Shown here: positions 63,148 to 64,000 of the stretch, piece after piece
Layout: the number at the start of each line of letters is the position of its first letter
How positions within the stretch are numbered: position 1 is the first letter of the stretch
Origin: Alistipes sp. CHKCI003
GTDB taxonomy: Bacteria > Bacteroidota > Bacteroidia > Bacteroidales > Rikenellaceae
Length of the DNA: 64,000 nt
NCBI RefSeq assembly: GCF_900021155.1
Contig: NZ_FCNT01000079.1
Coordinates: 1-64,000 of the forward strand
Direction: 5' to 3'
Program-made: the position numbers and the translations under genes
The notes under the pieces: model-generated
Database searches by the model: none
Seen by the model: the letters and a program-made list of their open reading frames with translations, nothing else
Told to the model about the DNA's origin: nothing

Positions 63148-64000
63148 ATGCCCGACAAGATCAAACTGCTGCCCGAGGTCGTCGCCAATCAGATTGCGGC
63201 GGGCGAGGTCGTCAACCGTCCCGCGTCGGTGGTGAAGGAGATGATGGAGAATGCCATCGACGCCGGAGCCGCTTCCGTGAAGGTCAATTTCCGCGACGGA
63301 GGCAAGGAGTTGATTCAGATCGTGGACGACGGCTGCGGCATGTCGCCCATCGACGCCCGCATGGCTTTCGACCGTCATGCCACGAGCAAGATCTCGACGG
63401 CGGAGGATATTTACGACCTGCGGACGTTCGGTTTCCGCGGCGAGGCGCTGGCTTCGATCGCCGCCGTGGCGCAGGTCGAGCTGCGCACGCGCCAGCAGGG
63501 CGACGAACTGGGAACGGAGACGCAGATCAACGGCGGCGCTTTCGTGTCGCAGAAACCCGCGGTCTGCCCCGTGGGATCGCAGTTCTTCGTGCGCAATCTG
63601 TTCTACAACGTACCGGCCCGCCGGCGTTTTCTGGACAAGAGCACGACTTCGGCCACGCAGATCCGGGTCGAATTCCAGCGTGTGGCGCTCTGCAACCCGC
63701 AGGTGCGTTTCTGCCTCTTCAACAACGACGCACCCGTCTATGATCTGGCGCCTCAGTCGCTTGCGGGCCGCATCGTGGATGTGATCGGCCGCCACATCAA
63801 GCAAAACCTGCTGGATGTTTCGGCCGATACGTCGATCGCCCGCATCGAAGGATACATCGGCCGTCCGGCTGCGGCCAAGAAGCGCAATTCGGAGCAATAT
63901 CTTTTCGTCAACGGACGTTATTTCAACAGTCCCTATCTCTACAAGGCGATTCTGAAAGCCTACGAAAAACTGATCCCGGAGAATTGTTCGCCCTCCTATT
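63148..64000 (+). CDS. mutL: DNA mismatch repair protein MutL, 3' end beyond window
   Basis: GHKL ATPase coordinating mismatch repair between MutS and downstream nucleases. The visible 284 residues contain the ATP-binding motifs NAIDAG, VDDGCGM and TFGFRGEALASI, plus ATSKI and VRNLFYNVPARRRFL, and end in the second transducer domain (YLFVNGRYFNSPYLYKAILKAY). Full MutL proteins are about 600-650 residues, so roughly half is outside the window. It lies four bases behind the small membrane protein and is probably co-transcribed from repeat copy D. Confidence 0.96.
   Translation, partial: MPDKIKLLPEVVANQIAAGEVVNRPASVVKEMMENAIDAGAASVKVNFRDGGKELIQIVDDGCGMSPIDARMAFDRHATSKISTAEDIYDLRTFGFRGEALASIAAVAQVELRTRQQGDELGTETQINGGAFVSQKPAVCPVGSQFFVRNLFYNVPARRRFLDKSTTSATQIRVEFQRVALCNPQVRFCLFNNDAPVYDLAPQSLAGRIVDVIGRHIKQNLLDVSADTSIARIEGYIGRPAAAKKRNSEQYLFVNGRYFNSPYLYKAILKAYEKLIPENCSPSY

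Overview
The window looks like chromosomal DNA of a GC-rich member of the Bacteroidota, most likely Alistipes-like (Rikenellaceae). Three things point there. Many genes follow a Bacteroidota promoter (TTTG, a 19-21 base spacer, then TAnnTTTG), and Shine-Dalgarno sites are not evident. The gene families are typical of the phylum: a MurF-Alr fusion, the Bacteroidota form of LptD, fimbrillin/BACON lipoproteins, DUF2723 and NHS-type nucleoside transport. The [FeFe] hydrogenase indicates an anaerobic fermenter. The genus is an inference from general knowledge; no search was run. No transposase, phage, plasmid gene or CRISPR array is visible.

Layout. 1-4.5 kb: metallophosphoesterase (cut by the window edge), rarA, a small monooxygenase and aspS, all on the minus strand. 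4.8-9.0 kb: a trimeric [FeFe] hydrogenase operon (hydB-hydA-hydC) whose first gene has a frameshifted 5' end. 9.4-20.9 kb: tadA, an exported TPR protein, queG, an acyl-CoA synthetase, a DUF2723 membrane protein flanked by two MITE-like elements, a small lipoprotein and cysS. 21.4-24.6 kb: a MATE transporter, a cytidylate-kinase-like protein and prfB, closely spaced. 25.5-33.4 kb: a NamZ-type muramidase, an acetyltransferase, a class A beta-lactamase, a 55-residue ferredoxin, serS and a U32 peptidase-family protein. 33.8-37.6 kb: an RNA methyltransferase, then a minus-strand rsmE-chrA-(secreted protein)-chrA operon. 37.7-42.2 kb: two paralogous M3 metallopeptidase lipoproteins. 43.6-45.1 kb: tRNA-Gln and a nucleoside transporter. 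45.6-49.0 kb: a surface lipoprotein separated by one in-frame TGA from an endonuclease. 49.3-57.0 kb: lptD, diverging from an amidase-MCE-mutS2 operon. 57.4-64.0 kb: murF-alr, a tetrapyrrole-methylase-type methyltransferase, grpE, dnaJ, a small membrane protein and the start of mutL.

Functional themes are cell envelope building and turnover (lptD, amidase, MCE, NamZ, MurF-Alr), translation and RNA modification (aspS, cysS, serS, prfB, tadA, queG, rsmE, tRNA-Gln), genome maintenance (rarA, mutS2, mutL) and hydrogen metabolism. Intergenic DNA is unusually long and repeat-rich. It holds a promoter-bearing palindromic repeat in four copies, MITE-like elements, tandem duplications with an 84-85 base period, and six runs of nine or ten C or G. 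One of these runs lies inside a promoter spacer and could make a lipoprotein gene phase-variable.
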